A DNA stretch of 64,000 nt from Volvox africanus. Taxonomy: Eukaryota > Chlorophyta > Chlorophyceae > Chlamydomonadales > Volvocaceae. Below the pieces are notes generated by a model. The model did not search any database and was not told the DNA's origin. It worked only from the letters and a program-made list of their open reading frames with translations. The stretch's first letter is position 1; every line of letters begins with the position of its first letter. Where the stretch lies: positions 248,001 through 312,000 of the forward strand of contig BSDZ01000040.1 in assembly GCA_030268105.1 (NCBI GenBank). The letters are read 5' to 3'. Position numbers and translations under genes: made by a program. Below are positions 1-15,000 of the stretch, one piece after another.

Positions 1-3000
1 CCAACTGCGGCGTGACGGGGTGAAGGACCCAGCGACAATAGTGGCGGCGGTGGGCTCAAATTCAAATAATAGCAGCCACTACGACAGGGGAGACGCGGGG
101 AATCTTCCTTCCTCAAATCAACTGATAGCGTCTATAGTAGATGGTGGTTTCCCGGTGCTGGATCGACGGCTTCAAGAACGCACGAATGCAAAATACGAGA
201 TGCCGCTAAAAGCATCGCCTTCCCCACGTCTGCCGCCACCACCACCACCATCACCACCTCCGCCATCACCGTCGCCAACGCCGCGACCTCCACCGCTACC
301 AAAAATACCGCTATCACCGCCACAACCGCCATTGCCGCCACCGCCGCCGCCACCTCCACCTCCACCACCTCCGCCTCCTCCGCCACCATTGCCGCGAACG
401 TCGCCACCTCAGCCTCCTCCGTGGCCAGCAAAGCGGCCTCCACCGCCGTCGCCACCGCCACCGCTATCACCGCCACAACCGCCATTCCCGCCACCGCCGC
501 CGCCACCTCCACCACCGCCACCTCCGCCTCCTCCGCCACCATTGCCGCGAACGTCGCCACCTCAGCCTCCTCCGTGGCCAGCAAAGCGGCCTCCACCGCC
601 GTCGCCACCGCCACCGCTATCACCGCCACAACCGCCATTGCCGCCACCGCCGCCGCCACCTCCACCACCGCCACCTCCGCCTCCTCCGCCACCGTTGCCG
701 CGAACGTCGCCACCTCAGCCTCCTCCGTGGCCAGCAAAGCGGCCTCCACCGCCGCCGCCACCGCCACCGCTATCACCGCCACAACCGCCATTGCCGCCAC
801 CGCCGCCGCCACCTCCACCACCGCCACCTCCGCCTCCTCCGCCACCATTGCCGCCGCTATTACCAGCGTCGCCATCATCGCCAACTCCATTGCCAACACC
901 GCAAGCTCCACAGCTACCCAAAACACCGCTATCACCGCCACAACCGCCATTGCCACCACCGCCGCCGCCACCTCCACCACCACCGCCGCCGCCACCTCCG
1001 CCATCCTTACCGCCGACGTCGCCACCTCCGACACCTCCTTGGCCAACACCGCGACCTCCACAGCTGCCGCGAACACCGCTATCACCGCCACAACCGCCAT
1101 TGCCACCACCGCCGCCGCCACCTCCACCACCACCGCCGCCGCCACCTCCGCCACCCTTACCGCCGACGTCGCCACCTCCGACTCCTCCTTGGCCAACACC
1201 GCGACCTCCACAGCTGCCGCAAACACCGCTATCACCGCCACAACCGCCATTGCCACCACCGCCGCCGCCACCTCCACCACCACCGCCGCCGCCACCTCCG
1301 CCACCCTTACCACCGACGTCGCCACCTCCGACTCCTCCTTGGCCAACACCGCGACCTCCACAGCTGCCGCAAACACCGCTATCACCGCCGGCCCCACCTC
1401 CCGCACCGCCTCCATCTCCGTCGCCATCCCTTTCGCCTTTTCCAGCCCTGCCTCCCCCTTCTCTACCTCAACCTTTATCTCCCTTATCGCCTCCGCGCTC
1501 TCCCACCCCGCCTGACTCTCCGCCGTCTGCAACTCCTCCTCCATCACCCTTCCCACCCGCCCCTTTACCGCCTCCGCATCCTCCTTTGCCGCCAACGCCG
1601 GCCCCAACTACCGCACCGCCTCAATCTCAGTCGCCACCACTCTCGCCTCCTCCCTCCCCGTCCTCAACACCCTCACCGCCCACCTCTCCTCCCCTTTCAC
1701 AAGCATCTCCTTTACCGCCTCCACCCTCACCAATCCCGCCTGACTCTCCGCCGCCTCTATCGCCTCCTCCATCAACCTTACCATCCTCGCCTCTACCACC
1801 TCCGCCACCCCTTCCACCATCTGCCTCCCCATCTTCACCTCCCTCTCCGCCCCCCCATCCTCGCCTTCCACCATCTTCTCCCTTCCCGCATCCGCCCTCG
1901 CCAACCCCGGCTGACTCTCCGCCGCCTCAGACGCCTCCTCCGTCACCCTTACCACCCTCGCCTTCACCGCCTCCGCAAAGCCTTCCACAACCTCCCTCCC
2001 CATCTTCACCTCCCTCACCGCCTCCCCCTTCTACCCCTACACCATCTTCTCCCTTACCACCTGCGCCCTCTCCATCCCCGCCTGACTCTCCGCCGCCTGT
2101 ATCGCCTCCTCCATCAACCTTACCACCCTCGCCTTCACCGCCTCCACCACCCCTTCCATCATCTCCCTCCCCACCTTCACCTCCCTCTCCGTCCCCCCCT
2201 CCTCGCCTTCCACCATCTTCTCCCTTACCGCCTCCGCCCTCACCAACCCCGCCAGACTCTCCGCCGCCTCAGACGCTTTCTCCATCACCCTTACCACCCT
2301 CGCCTCTACCGCCTCCGCCACTCCTTCCACCATCTACCTCCCCACCTTCACCTCCTTCACCGCCCCCCCCTCCTACCCCTACACCATCTTCTCCCTTACC
2401 GCCTCCGCCCTCTCCAACACACTTTCCTCCCTCGCCTCCACCGCCTCCGGCACCCCTTCAACAACCTCCCTCCCCACCTTCACCTCCTTCACCGCCTCCC
2501 CCTCCTTCCCCACAACCACCTTCTCCCTTGCCGCCTCCGCCCTCTCCAACCCCGCCTGACTCTCCGCCGCCTGTATCGCCTCCACCATCAACCTTACCAC
2601 TATCGCCTCTACCGCCTCCGCCACCTCTTCCAGCACCTCCCTCCCCACCTTCACCTCCCTCTCCGCCCCCCCATCCTCGCCTTCCACCACCTTCTCCCTT
2701 CCCGCCTCCGCCCTCACCAACCCCGCCAGACTCTCCGCCGCCTCAGACGCTTTCTCCATCACCCTTACCACCCTCGCCTCCACCGCCTCCGCCACTCCTT
2801 TCACCATCTACCTCCCCACCTGCACCTCCTTCACCGCCCCCCCCTCCTACCCCTACACCATCTTCTCCCTTACCGCCTCCGCCCTCTCCAACACCCTTTA
2901 CAACCTCGCCTCCACCGCCTCGGGCACCCCTTCCACAGCCTCCCTCCCCATCTTCACCTCCCTTACCACCTCCTCCTCCACCACCTCCGCCACCTCCTCC

Positions 3001-6000
3001 TCCCTTACCTCCTCCGCCCCCTCCATCCCCGCCTGACTCTCTGCCGCCTGTATCGCCTCCTCCATCAACCTTACCACCCTCGCCTCTACCGCCTCCACCA
3101 CCCCTTCCATCACCTCCCTCCCCACCTTCACCTCCCTCTCCGCCCCCCCCTCCTCGCCTTCCACCATCTTCTCCCTTCCCGCATCCGCCCTCGCCAACCC
3201 CGGCTGACTCTCCGCCGCCTCAGACGCCTCCTCCGTCACCCTTACCACCCTCGCCTTCACCGCCTCCGCAAAGCCTTCCACAACCTCCCTCCCCATCTTC
3301 ACCTCCCTCACCGCCTCCCCCTTCTACCCCTACACCATCTTCTCCCTTACCGCCTCCGCTCTTTCCATCCCCGCCTGACTCTCCGCCGCCTGTATCGCCT
3401 CCTCCATCAACCTTACCACCCTCGCCTTCACCGCCTCCACCACCCCTTCCATCATCTCCCTCCCCACATTCACCTCCCTCTCCGCTTCCCCTTCCTCGCC
3501 TTCCACCATCTTCTCCCTTACCGCCTCCGCCCTCACCAACCCCGCCAGACTCTCCGCCGCCTCAGACGCTTTCTCCATCACCCTTACCACTCTCGCCTCT
3601 ACCGCCTCCGCCACTCCTTCCACCATCTACCTCCCCACCTTCACCTCGTTCACCGCCTCCCCCTCCTACCCCTACACCATCTTCTCCCTTACCGCCTCCG
3701 CCCTTTCCAACACCCTTAACAACCTCGCCTCCACCGCCTCCGGCACCCCTTTCACAGCCTCCCTCCCCATCTTCACCTCCCTCACCACCTCCTCCTCCAC
3801 CACCTCCGCCACCTCCTCCTCCCTTACCTCCTCCGCCCCCTCCATCCCCGCCTGACTCTCCGCCGTCTGCAACTCCTCCTCCATCACCCTTCCCACCCGC
3901 CCCTTTACCGCCTCCGCATCCTCCTTTGCCGCCAACGCCGGCCCCAACTACCGCACCGCCTCAATCTCAGTCGCCACCACTCTCGCGTCCTCCCTCTCCG
4001 TCCTCAACACCCTCACCGCCCACCTCTCCTCCCCTTTCACAAGCATCTCCTTTACCACCTCCACCCTCACCAATCCCGCCTGACTCTCCGCCGCCTCTAT
4101 CGCCTCCTTCATCAACCTTACCACCCTCGCCTCTACCACCTCCGCCACCCCTTCCACCATCTGCCTCCCCATCTTCACCTTTCTCTCCGCCCCCCCATCC
4201 TCGCCTTCCACCATCTTCTCCCTTCCCGCATCCGCCCTCGCCATCCCCGGCTGACTCTCCGCCGCCTCAGACGCCTCCTCCGTCACCCTTACCACCCTCG
4301 CCTTCACCGCCTCCGCAAAGCCTTCCACAACCTCCCTCCCCATCTTCACCTCCCTCACCGCCTCCCCCTTCTACCCCTACACCATCTTCTCCCTTACCAC
4401 CTGCGCCCTCTCCATCCCCGCCTGACTCTCCGCCGCCTGTATCGCCTCCTCCATCAACCTTACCACCCTCGCCTTCACCGCCTCCACCACCCCTTCCATC
4501 ATCTCCCTCCCCACCTTCACCTCCCTCTCCGCTTCCCCTTCCTCGCCTTCCACCATCTTCTCCCTTACCGCCTCCGCCCTCACCAACCCCGCCAGACTCT
4601 CCGCCGCCTCAGACGCTTTCTCCATCACCCTTACCACCCTCGCCTCTACCGCCTCCGCCACTCCTTCCACCATCTACCTCCCCACCTTCACCTCGTTCAC
4701 CGCCTCCCCCTCCTACCCCTACACCATCTTCTCCCTTACCGCCTCCGCCCTTTCCAACACCCTTAACAACCTCGCCTCCACCGCCTCCGGCACCCCTTTC
4801 ACAGCCTCCCTCCCCATCTTCACCTCCCTTACCACCTCCTCCTCCACCACCTCCGCCACCTCCTCCTCCCTTACCTCCTCCGCCCCCTCCATCCCCGCCT
4901 GACTCTCCGCCGCCTGTATCGCCTCCTCCATCAACCTTACCACCCTCGCCTCTACCGGCTCCACCATCCCTTCCACCACCTCCCTCCCCACATTCATTTC
5001 CCTCTCCGCCCCCACATCCTCGCCTTCCACCATCTTCTCCCTTCCCGCATCCGCCCTCGCCAACCCCGGCTGACTCTCCGCTGCCTCAGACGCCTCCTCC
5101 GTCACCCTTACCACCCTCGCCTTCACCGCCTCCGCAAAGCCTTCCACAACCTCCCTCCCCATCTTCACCTCCCTCACCGCCTCCCCCTTCTACCCCTACA
5201 CCATCTTCTCCCTTACCGCCTCCGCTCTTTCCATCCCCGCCTGACTCTCCGCCGCCTGTATCGCCTCCTCCATCAACCTTACCACCCTCGCCTTCACCGC
5301 CTCCACCACCCCTTCCATCATCTCCCTCCCCACCTTCACCTCCCTCTCCGTCCCCCCCTCCTCGCCTTCCACCATCTTCTCCCTTACCGCCTCCGCCCTC
5401 ACCAACCCCGCCAGACTCTCCGCCGCCTCAGACGCTTTCTCCATCACCCTTACCACCCTCGCCTCTACCGCCTCCGCCACTCCTTCCACCATCTACCTCC
5501 CCACCTTCACCTCGTTCACCGCCTCCCCCTCCTACCCCTACACCATCTTCTCCCTTACCGCCTCCGCCCTTTCCAACACCCTTAACAACCTCGCCTCCAC
5601 CGCCTCCGGCACCCCTTTCACAGCCTCCCTCCCCATCTTCACCTCCCTCACCACCTCCTCCTCCACCACCTCCGCCACCTCCTCCTCCCTTACCTCCTCC
5701 GCCCCCTCCATCCCCGCCTGACTCTCCGCCGTCTGCAACTCCTCCTCCATCACCCTTCCCACCCGCCCCTTTACCGCCTCCGCATCCTCCTTTGCCGCCA
5801 ACGCCGGCCCCAACTACCGCACCGCCTCAATCTCAGTCGCCACCACTCTCGCGTCCTCCCTCTCCGTCCTCAACACCCTCACCGCCCACCTCTCCTCCCC
5901 TTTCACAAGCATCTCCTTTACCACCTCCACCCTCACCAATCCCGCCTGACTCTCCGCCGCCTCTATCGCCTCCTTCATCAACCTTACCACCCTCGCCTCT

Positions 6001-9000
6001 ACCACCTCCGCCACCCCTTCCACCATTTGCCTCCCCATCTTCACCTTTCTCTCCGCCCCCCCATCCTCGCCTTCCACCATCTTCTCCCTTCCCGCATCCG
6101 CCCTCGCCATCCCCGGCTGACTCTCCGCCGCCTCAGACGCCTCCTCCGTCACCCTTACCACCCTCGCCTTCACCGCCTCCGCAAAGCCTTCCACAACCTC
6201 CCTCCCCATCTTCACCTCCCTCACCGCCTCCCCCTTCTACCCCTACACCATCTTCTCCCTTACCACCTGCGCCCTCTCCATCCCCGCCTGACTCTCCGCC
6301 GCCTGTATCGCCTCCTCCATCAACCTTACCACCCTCGCCTTCACCGCCTCCACCACCCCTTCCATCATCTCCCTCCCCACCTTCACCTCGCTCTCCGCTT
6401 CCCCTTCCTCGCCTTCCACCATCTTCTCCCTTACCGCCTCCGCCCTCACCAACCCCGCCAGACTCTCCGCCGCCTGTATCGCCTCCTCCATCAACCTTAC
6501 CACCCTCGCCTCTACCGCCTCCGCCACTCCTTCCACCATCTACCTCCCCACCTTCACCTCGTTCACCGCCTCCCCCTCCTACCCCTACACCATCTTCTCC
6601 CTTACCGCCTCCGCCCTCACCAACCCCGCCAGACTCTCCGCCGCCTCAGACGCTTTCTCCATCACCCTTACCACCCTCGCCTCCACCGCCTCCGCCACTC
6701 CTTCCACCATCTACCTCCCCACCTTCACCTCCTTCACCGCCCCCCCCTCCTACCCCTACACCATCTTCTCCCTTACCGCCTCCGCCCTCTCCAACACACT
6801 TTCCTCCCTCGCCTCCACCGCCTCCGGCACCCCTTCAACAACCTCCCTCCCCACCTTCACCTCCTTCACCGCCTCCCCCTCCTTCCCCACAACCAACTTC
6901 TCCCTTGCCGCCTCCGCCCTCTCCAACCCCGCCTTACTCTCCGCCGCCTGTATCGCCTCCACCATCAACCTTACCACTATCGCCTGTACCGCCTCCGCCA
7001 CCTCTTCCAGCACCTCCCTCCCCACCTTCACCTCTCTCTCCGCCTCCCCCTCCTCGCCTTCCACCACCTTCTCCATTCCCGCCTCCGCCCTCACCAACCC
7101 CGCCAGACTCTCCGCCGCCTCAGACGCTTTCTCCATCACCCTTACCACCCTCGCCTCCACCGCTTCCGCCACTCCTTCCACCATCTACCTCCCCACCTGC
7201 ACCTCCTTCACCGCCCCCCCCTCCTACCCCTACACCATCTTCTCCCTTACCGCCTCCGCCCTCTCCAACACCCTTTACAACCTCGCCTCCACCGCCTCGG
7301 GCACCCCTTCCACAGCCTCCCTCCCCATCTTCACCTCCCTTACCACCTCCTCCTCCACCACCTCCGCCACCTCCTCCTCCCTTACCTCCTCCGCCCCCTC
7401 CATCCCCGCCTGACTCTCCGCCGCCTGTATCGCCTCCTCCATCAACCTTACCACCCTCGCCTCTACCGCCTCCACCACCCCTTCCATCACCTCCCTCCCC
7501 ACCTTCACCTCCCTCTTTGCCCCCCCCTCCTCGCCTTCCACCATCTTCTCCCTTCCCGCATCCGCCCTCGCCAACCCCGGCTGACTCTCCGCCGCCTCAG
7601 ACGGCTCCTCCGTCACCCTTACCACCCTCGCCTTCACCGCCTCCGCAAAGCCTTCCACAACCTCCCTCCCAATCTTCACCTCCCTCACCGCCTCCCCCTT
7701 TTACCCCTACACCATCTTCTCCCTTACCACCTGCGCCCTCTCCATCCCCGCCTGACTCTCCGCCGCCTGTATCGCCTCCTCCATCACCCTTACGACCCTC
7801 GCCTTCACCGCCTCCACCACCCCTTCCATCATCTCCCTCCCCACCTTCACCTCCCTCTCCGTCCCCCCCTCCTCGCCTTCCACCATCTTCTCCCTTACCG
7901 CCTCCGCCCTCACCAACCCCGCCAGACTCTCCGCCGCCTCAGACGCTTTCTCCATCACCCTTACCACTCTCGCCTCTACCGCCTCCGCCACTCCTTCCAC
8001 CATCTACCTCCCCACCTTCACCTCCTTCACCGCCCCCCCCTCCTACCCCTACACCATCTTCTCCCTTACCGCCTCCGCCCTCTCCAACACACTTTCCTCC
8101 CTCGCCTCCACCGCCTCCGGCACCCCTTCAACAACCTCCCTCCCCATCTTCACCTCCCTCACCGCCTCCCCCTTCTACACCTACACCATCTTCTCCCTTA
8201 CCACCTGCGCCCTCTCCATCCCCGCCTGACTCTCCGCCGCCTGTATCGCCTCCTCCATCAACCTTACCACCCTCGCCTTCACCGCCTTCACCACCCCTTC
8301 CATCATCTCCCTCCCCACCTTCACCTCCCTCTCCGTCCCCCCCTCCTCGCCTTCCACCATCATCTCCCTTACCGCCTCCGCCCTCACCAACCCCGCCAGA
8401 CTCTCCGCCGCCTCAGACGCTTTCTCCATCACCCTTTCCACCCTCGCCTCCACCGCCTCCGCCACTCCTTCCACCATCTACCTCCCCACCTTCATCTCCT
8501 TCACCGCCCCCCCCTCCTACCCCTACACCATCTTCTCCTTCACCGCCTCCGCCCTCACCAACACCCTTTACAACCTCGCCTCCACCGCCTCGGGCACCTC
8601 TTCCACAACCTCCCTCCCCATCTTCACCTCCCTTACCACCTCCTCCTCCACCATCTCCGCCACCTCCTCCTCCCTTACCTCCTCCGCCCTCTCCAACCCC
8701 GCCTGACTCTCCGCCGCCTGTATCGCCTCCACCATCAACCTTACCACCCTCGCCTCTACCGCCTCCACCACCCCTTCCATCATCTCCCTCCCCACCTTCA
8801 ACTCCCTCTCCGTCCCCCCCTCCTCGCCTTCCACCATCATCTCCCTTCCCGCCTCCGCCCTCGCCAACCCCGGCTGACTCTCCGCCGCCTCAGACGCCTC
8901 CTCCGTCACCCTTACCACCCTCGCCTTCACCGCCTTCGCAAAGCCATCCACAACCTCCCTCCCCATCTTCACCTCCCTCACCGCCTCCCCCTTCTACCCC

Positions 9001-12000
9001 TACACCATCTTCTCCCTTACCACCTCCGCCGTCTCCAACCCCGCCTGACTCTCCGCCGCCTGTATCGCCTCCTCCATCAACCTTACCACCCTCGCCACTA
9101 CCGCCTCCACCACCCATTCCATCATCTCCCTCCCCACCTTCAACTCCCTCTCCGCTTCCCCTTCCTCGCCTTCCACCATCTTCTCCCTTCCCGCATCCGC
9201 CCTCGCCAACCCCGGCTGACTCTCCGCCGCCTCAGACGCCTACTCCGTCACCCTTACCACCCTCGCCATTACCGCCTCCGCAAAGCCTTCCACCATCTAC
9301 CTCCCCACCTTCATCTCCTTCACCGCCCCCCCCTCCTACCCCTACACCATCTTCTCCTTTACCGCCTCCGCCCTCACCAACACCCTTTACAACCTCGCCT
9401 CCACCGCCTCGGGCACCTCTTCCACAACCTCCCTCCCCATCTTCACCTCCCTTACCACCTCCTCCTCCACCATCTCCGCCACCTCCTCCTCCCTTACCTC
9501 CTCCGCCCTCTCCAACCCCACCTGAATCTCCGCCGCCTGTATCGCCTCCACCATCAACCTTACCACCCTCGCCTCTACCGCCTCCACCACCCCTTCCATC
9601 ATCTCCCTCCCCACCTTCAACTCCCTCTCCGTCCCCCCCTCCTCGCCTTCCACCATCATCTCCCTTCCCGCATCCGCCCTCGCCAACCCCGGCTGACTCT
9701 CCGCCGCCTCAGACGCCTCCTCCGTCACCCTTACCACCCTCGCCTTCACCGCCTTCGCAAAGCCATCCACAACCTCCCTCCCCATCTTCACCTCCCTCAC
9801 CGCCTCCCCCTTCTACCCCTACACCATCTTCTCCCTTACCACCTCCGCCCTCTCCATCCCCGCCTGACTCTCCGCCGCCTGTATCGCCTCCTCCATCAAC
9901 CTTACCACCCTCGCCACTACCGCCTCCACCACCCATTCCATCATCTCCCTCCCCACCTTCAACTCCCTCTCCGCTTCCCCTTCCTCGCCTTCCACCATCT
10001 TCTCCCTTACGGCATCCGCCCTCGCCAACCCCGGCTGACTCTCCGCCGCCTCAGACGCCTACTCCGTCACCCTTACCACCCTCGCCATTACCGCCTCCGC
10101 AAAGCCTTCCATCATCTACCTCCCCACCTTCATCTCCTTCACCGCCCCCCCCTCCTACCCCTACACCATCTTCTCCTTTACCTCCTCCGCCCTCTCCAAC
10201 CCCGCCTGACTCTCCGCCGCCTGTATCGCCTCCACCATCAACCTTACCACCCTCGCCTCTACCGCCTCCACCACCCCTTCCATCAGCTCCCTCCCCACCT
10301 TCAACTCCCTCTCCGTCCCCCCCTCCTCGCCTTCCACCATCATCTCCCTTCCCGCATCCGCCCTTGCCAACCCCGGCTGACTCTCCGCCGCCTCAGACGC
10401 CTCCTCCGTCACCCTTACCACCCTCGCCTTCACCGCCTTCGCAAAGCCATCCACAACCTCCCTCCCCATCTTCACCTCCCTCACCGCCTCCCCCTTCTAC
10501 CCCTACACCATCTTCTCCCTTACCACCTCCGCCCTCTCCATCCCCGCCTGACTCTCCGCCGCCTGTATCGCCTCCTCCATCAACCTTACCACCCTCGCCA
10601 CTACCGCCTCCACCACCCATTCCATCATCTCCCTCCCCACCTTCAACTCCCTCTCCGCTTCCCCTTCCTCGCCTTCCACCATCATCTCCCTTCCCGCATC
10701 CGCCCTCGCCAACCCCGGCTGACTCTCCGCCGCGTCAGACGCCTACTCCGTCACCCTTACCACCCTCGCCATTACCGCCTCCGCAAAGCCTTCCACCATC
10801 TACCTCCCCACCTTCATCTCCTTCACCGCCCCCCCCTCCTACCCCTACACCATCTTCTCCTTTACCGCCTCCGCCCTCACCAACACCCTTTACAACCTCG
10901 CCTCCACCGCCTCGGGCACCTCTTCCACAACCTCCCTCCCCATCTTCACCTCCCTTAACACCTCCTCCTCCACCATCTCCGCCACCTCCTCCTCCCTTAC
11001 CTCCTCCGCCCTCTCCAACCCCGCCTGACTCTCCGCCGCCTGTATCGCCTCCACCATCAACCTTACCACCCTCGCCTCTACCGCCTCCACCACCCCTTCC
11101 ATCATCTCCCTCCCCACCTTCAACTCCCTCTCCGTCCCCCCCTCCTCGCCTTCCACCATCATCTCCCTTCCCGCATCCGCCCTTGCCAACCCCGGCTGAC
11201 TCTCCGCCGCCTCAGACGCCTCCTCCATCACCCTTACCACCCTCGCCTTCACCGCCTTCGCAAAGCCATCCACAACCTCCCTCCCCATCTTCACCTCCCT
11301 CACCGCCTCCCCCTTCTACCCCTACACCATCTTCTGCCTTACCGCCTCCGCCCTCTCCAACACCCTTACCACCCTCGCCTCTATCTCCTCCACCACCCCT
11401 TCCATCATCTTCCTCCCCACCTTCACCTCCCTCTCCGCCCCCCCCTCCTCGCCTTCAACCTCCTTCTCCCTTACCGCCTCCGCCCTCACCATCCCCGCCT
11501 GACTCTCCGCCGCCTCTATCGCCTCCTCTATCACCCTTACCACCCTTGCCTCTACCGCCTCCGCCAACCCTTCCACAAACTCCCACTTCACTTTCACCTC
11601 CTTCACCGCCTCCCCCTCCTCAACCTTTACAACCTTCTCCCTTGCCGCCTCGGCCCTCTCCATCCCCTCCTCCTCCACCCTCGCCTCTTCCGCCTCCACC
11701 ACCCCTTCCATCATCTCCCTACCCACCTTCACCTCCCTCACCGTCCCCCCCTCCTCGCCTTCCACCATCTTCTCCCTTACCGCCTCCGCCCTCGCCAACC
11801 CCGCCTAACTCTCCGCCGCCTCAGACGCTTTCTCCATCACCCTTACCACCCTCGCCTCCACCGCCTCCGCCATTCCTTCCACCATCTACCTACCCACCTT
11901 CACCTCCCTCACCGCCCCCCCCTCCTACCCCTACACCATCTTCTCCCTTACCGCCTCCGCCCTCACCAACACCCTTTACAACCTCGCCTCCACCGCCTCC

Positions 12001-15000
12001 GCCACCCCTTCCACAGTCTCTCTCCCCATCTGCACCTCGCTTACCACCTCCTCCTCCACCATCTCCGCCACCTCCTCCTCCCTTACCTCCTCCGCCCTCT
12101 CCATCCCCGCCTGACTCTCCGCCGCCTCTGTCGCCTCTTCCATCAACCTTACCACCCTCGCCTCTACCGCCTTTACCACCCCTTCCATCATCTCCCTCCC
12201 CACCTTCCTCTCCCTCACCGCCTCGCCCTCCTCACCCTCCACCATCTTCTCCCTTGCCGCCTCCACCCTCTCCATCCCCGCCTGACTCTTCGCCGCCTCA
12301 GACGCCTCCTCCATCACCCTTACCACCCTCGCCTTCACCGCCTCCACAACCCCTTCGACCAACTCCCTCCCCATCTTCACCTCCCTCACCTGCCTCGCCT
12401 CCTCACCCTAGACCATCTTCTCCCTTACCGCCTCCGCCCTCTCCATCACCCTTACCACCCTCGCCTCTACCGCCTCCGCCACCCCTTCCACAAACTCCAA
12501 CTTCACATGCACCTCCCTCACCGCCTCCCCCTTCTACCACTCCACCATCTTCTCCCTTGCCGCATCCGCCCCCTCCATCCCCGCCTGACTCTCCGCCGCC
12601 TCTATCGCCTCCTCCATCACCCTTACCACCCTCGCCTCGACCGCCTCCGCCAACCCTTCCACAAACTCCCACTTCACATTCATCTCCTTCACCGCCTCCC
12701 CTTCCTCACCCTACACCATCTTCTCCCTTGCCGCCTCCGCCCTCTCCATCCCCGCCTGACTCTCCGCCGCCTCTATCGCCTCCTCCATCAACCTTACCAC
12801 CCTCGCCTCTACCGCCTCCACCAACCCTTCCATCATCTCCCTTACCATCTTCACCTCCCTCACCGCCTCGCCCTCCTCACCCTCCACCATCTTCTCCCTT
12901 GCCGCCTCCGCCCTCTCCATCCCCGCCTGACTCTCCGCCGACTCTATCGCCTCCTCCATCACCCTTACTACCCTTGCCTCCACCGCCGCCGCCATTCCTT
13001 CCAGCACCCCCCTCCCCATCTTCACCTCCTTTACCACCTCCCCCTTCACCACCTCCGCCACCTCTACCTCCCTTACCTCCTCCGCCCTCTCCATCCCCGC
13101 CTGAATCTCCGCCGCCTCAGACGCTTTCTCAATCACCCTTACCACCCTCGCCTTCACCGCCTCCGCCAATCCTTCCACCATCTACCTCCCCACCTTCACC
13201 TCCCTCTCCGCCCCCCCCTCCTCGCCTTCCACCATCTTCTCCCTTCCCGCCTCTGCCCTCGCCAACCCGGGCTGACTCTCCGCCGCCTCAGACGCCTCCT
13301 CCATCACCCTTACCACCCTCGCCTTCACCGCCTCAGCAAAGCCCTCCACAACCTCCCTCCCCATCTTCACCTCCCTCACCGCCCCCCCCTCCTACCCCTA
13401 CACCATCTTCTCCCTTACCGCCTCCGCTCTCTCCATCCCCGCCTGACTCTCCGCCGCCTGTATCGCCTCCTCCATCAACCTTACCACCCTCGCCTCTACC
13501 GCCTCCACAACCCCTTCGACCAACTCCCTCCCCATCTTCACCTCCCTCACCTGCCTCGCCTCCTCCCCCTAGACCATCTTCTCCCTTACCGACTTCGCCC
13601 TCTCCATCACCCTTACCACCCTCGCCTCTACCGCCTCCACCACCCCTTCCATCATCTCCCTCCCCATCTTCACCTCCCTCACCGCCCCCCCCTCCTACCC
13701 CTACACCATCTTCTCCCTTACCGCCTCCGCTCTCTCCATCCCCGCCTGACTCTCCGCCGCCTGTATCGCTTCCTCCATCAACCTTACCACCCTCGCCTCT
13801 ACCGCCTCCACAACCCCTTCGACCAACTCCCTCCCCATCTTCACCTCCCTCACCTGCCTCGCCTCCTCCCCCTAGACCATCTTCTCCCTTACCGACTCCG
13901 CCCTCTCCATCACCCTTACCACCCTCGCCTCTACCGCCTCCACCACCCCTTCCATCATCTCCCTCCCCACCTTCACCTCCCTCTCCGCCCCCCCCTCCTC
14001 GCCTTCCACCTCCTTCTCCCTTCCCGCATCCGCCCTCACCAATCCCGCCTGACTCTCCGCCGCCTCAGACGCCTCCTCCATCACCCTTACCACCCTCGCC
14101 TTCACCGCCTCCGCATCCCGCTTTGCCGCCTCCGCCGCCCCCACCTCCCTCACCGCCTCCCCCTCCTCCCCCTCCACCACCTCCTCCTCCCTTACCGCCT
14201 CCGCCCTCACCAATCTCGCTTGACTCTCCGCCGCCTCAGACGCTTTCTCCATCACCCTTACCACCCTCGCCTTCACCGCCTCAGCATCCCGCTTTGCCGC
14301 CTCCGCCGCCCCCACCTTCCTCACCGCCTCCCCCTCCTCCCCCCCCACCACCTCCTCCTCCCTTACCGCCTCCGCCCTCTCCCATCCCGCCTGACTCTCC
14401 GCCGCCTTTAACGCCTCCTCCATCACCCTTACCACCCTCGCCTCAACCGCCTCCGCATCCCGCTTTGCCGCCTCCGCCGCCCCCACCTCCCTCACCGCCT
14501 CACCCTCCTCCCCCTCCACCACCTCCTCCTCCCTTACCGCCTCCGCCCTCACCAATCCCGCCTGACTCTCCGCCGCCTCAGACGCCTCCTCCATCACCCT
14601 TACCACCCTCGCCTTCACCGCCTCCGCATCCCGCTTTGCCGCCTCCGCCGCCCCCACCTCCCTCACCGCCTCCCCCTCCTCCCCCTCCACCACCTCCTCC
14701 TCCCTTACCGCCTCCGCCCTCTCCCATCCCGCCTGACTCTCCGCCGCCTCAGACGCCTCCTCCATCACCCTTACCACCCTCGCCTTCACCGCCTCCGCAT
14801 CCCGCTTTGCCGCCTCCGCCGCCCCCACCTCCCTCACCGCCTCCCCCTCCTCCCCCTCCACCACCTCCTCCTCCCTTACCGCCTCCGCCCTCACCAATCT
14901 CGCCTGACTCTCCGCCGCCTCAGACGCCTCCTCCATCACCCTTACCACCCTCGCCTCCACCGCCTCCGCATCCCGCTTTGCCGCCTCCGCCGCCCCCACC

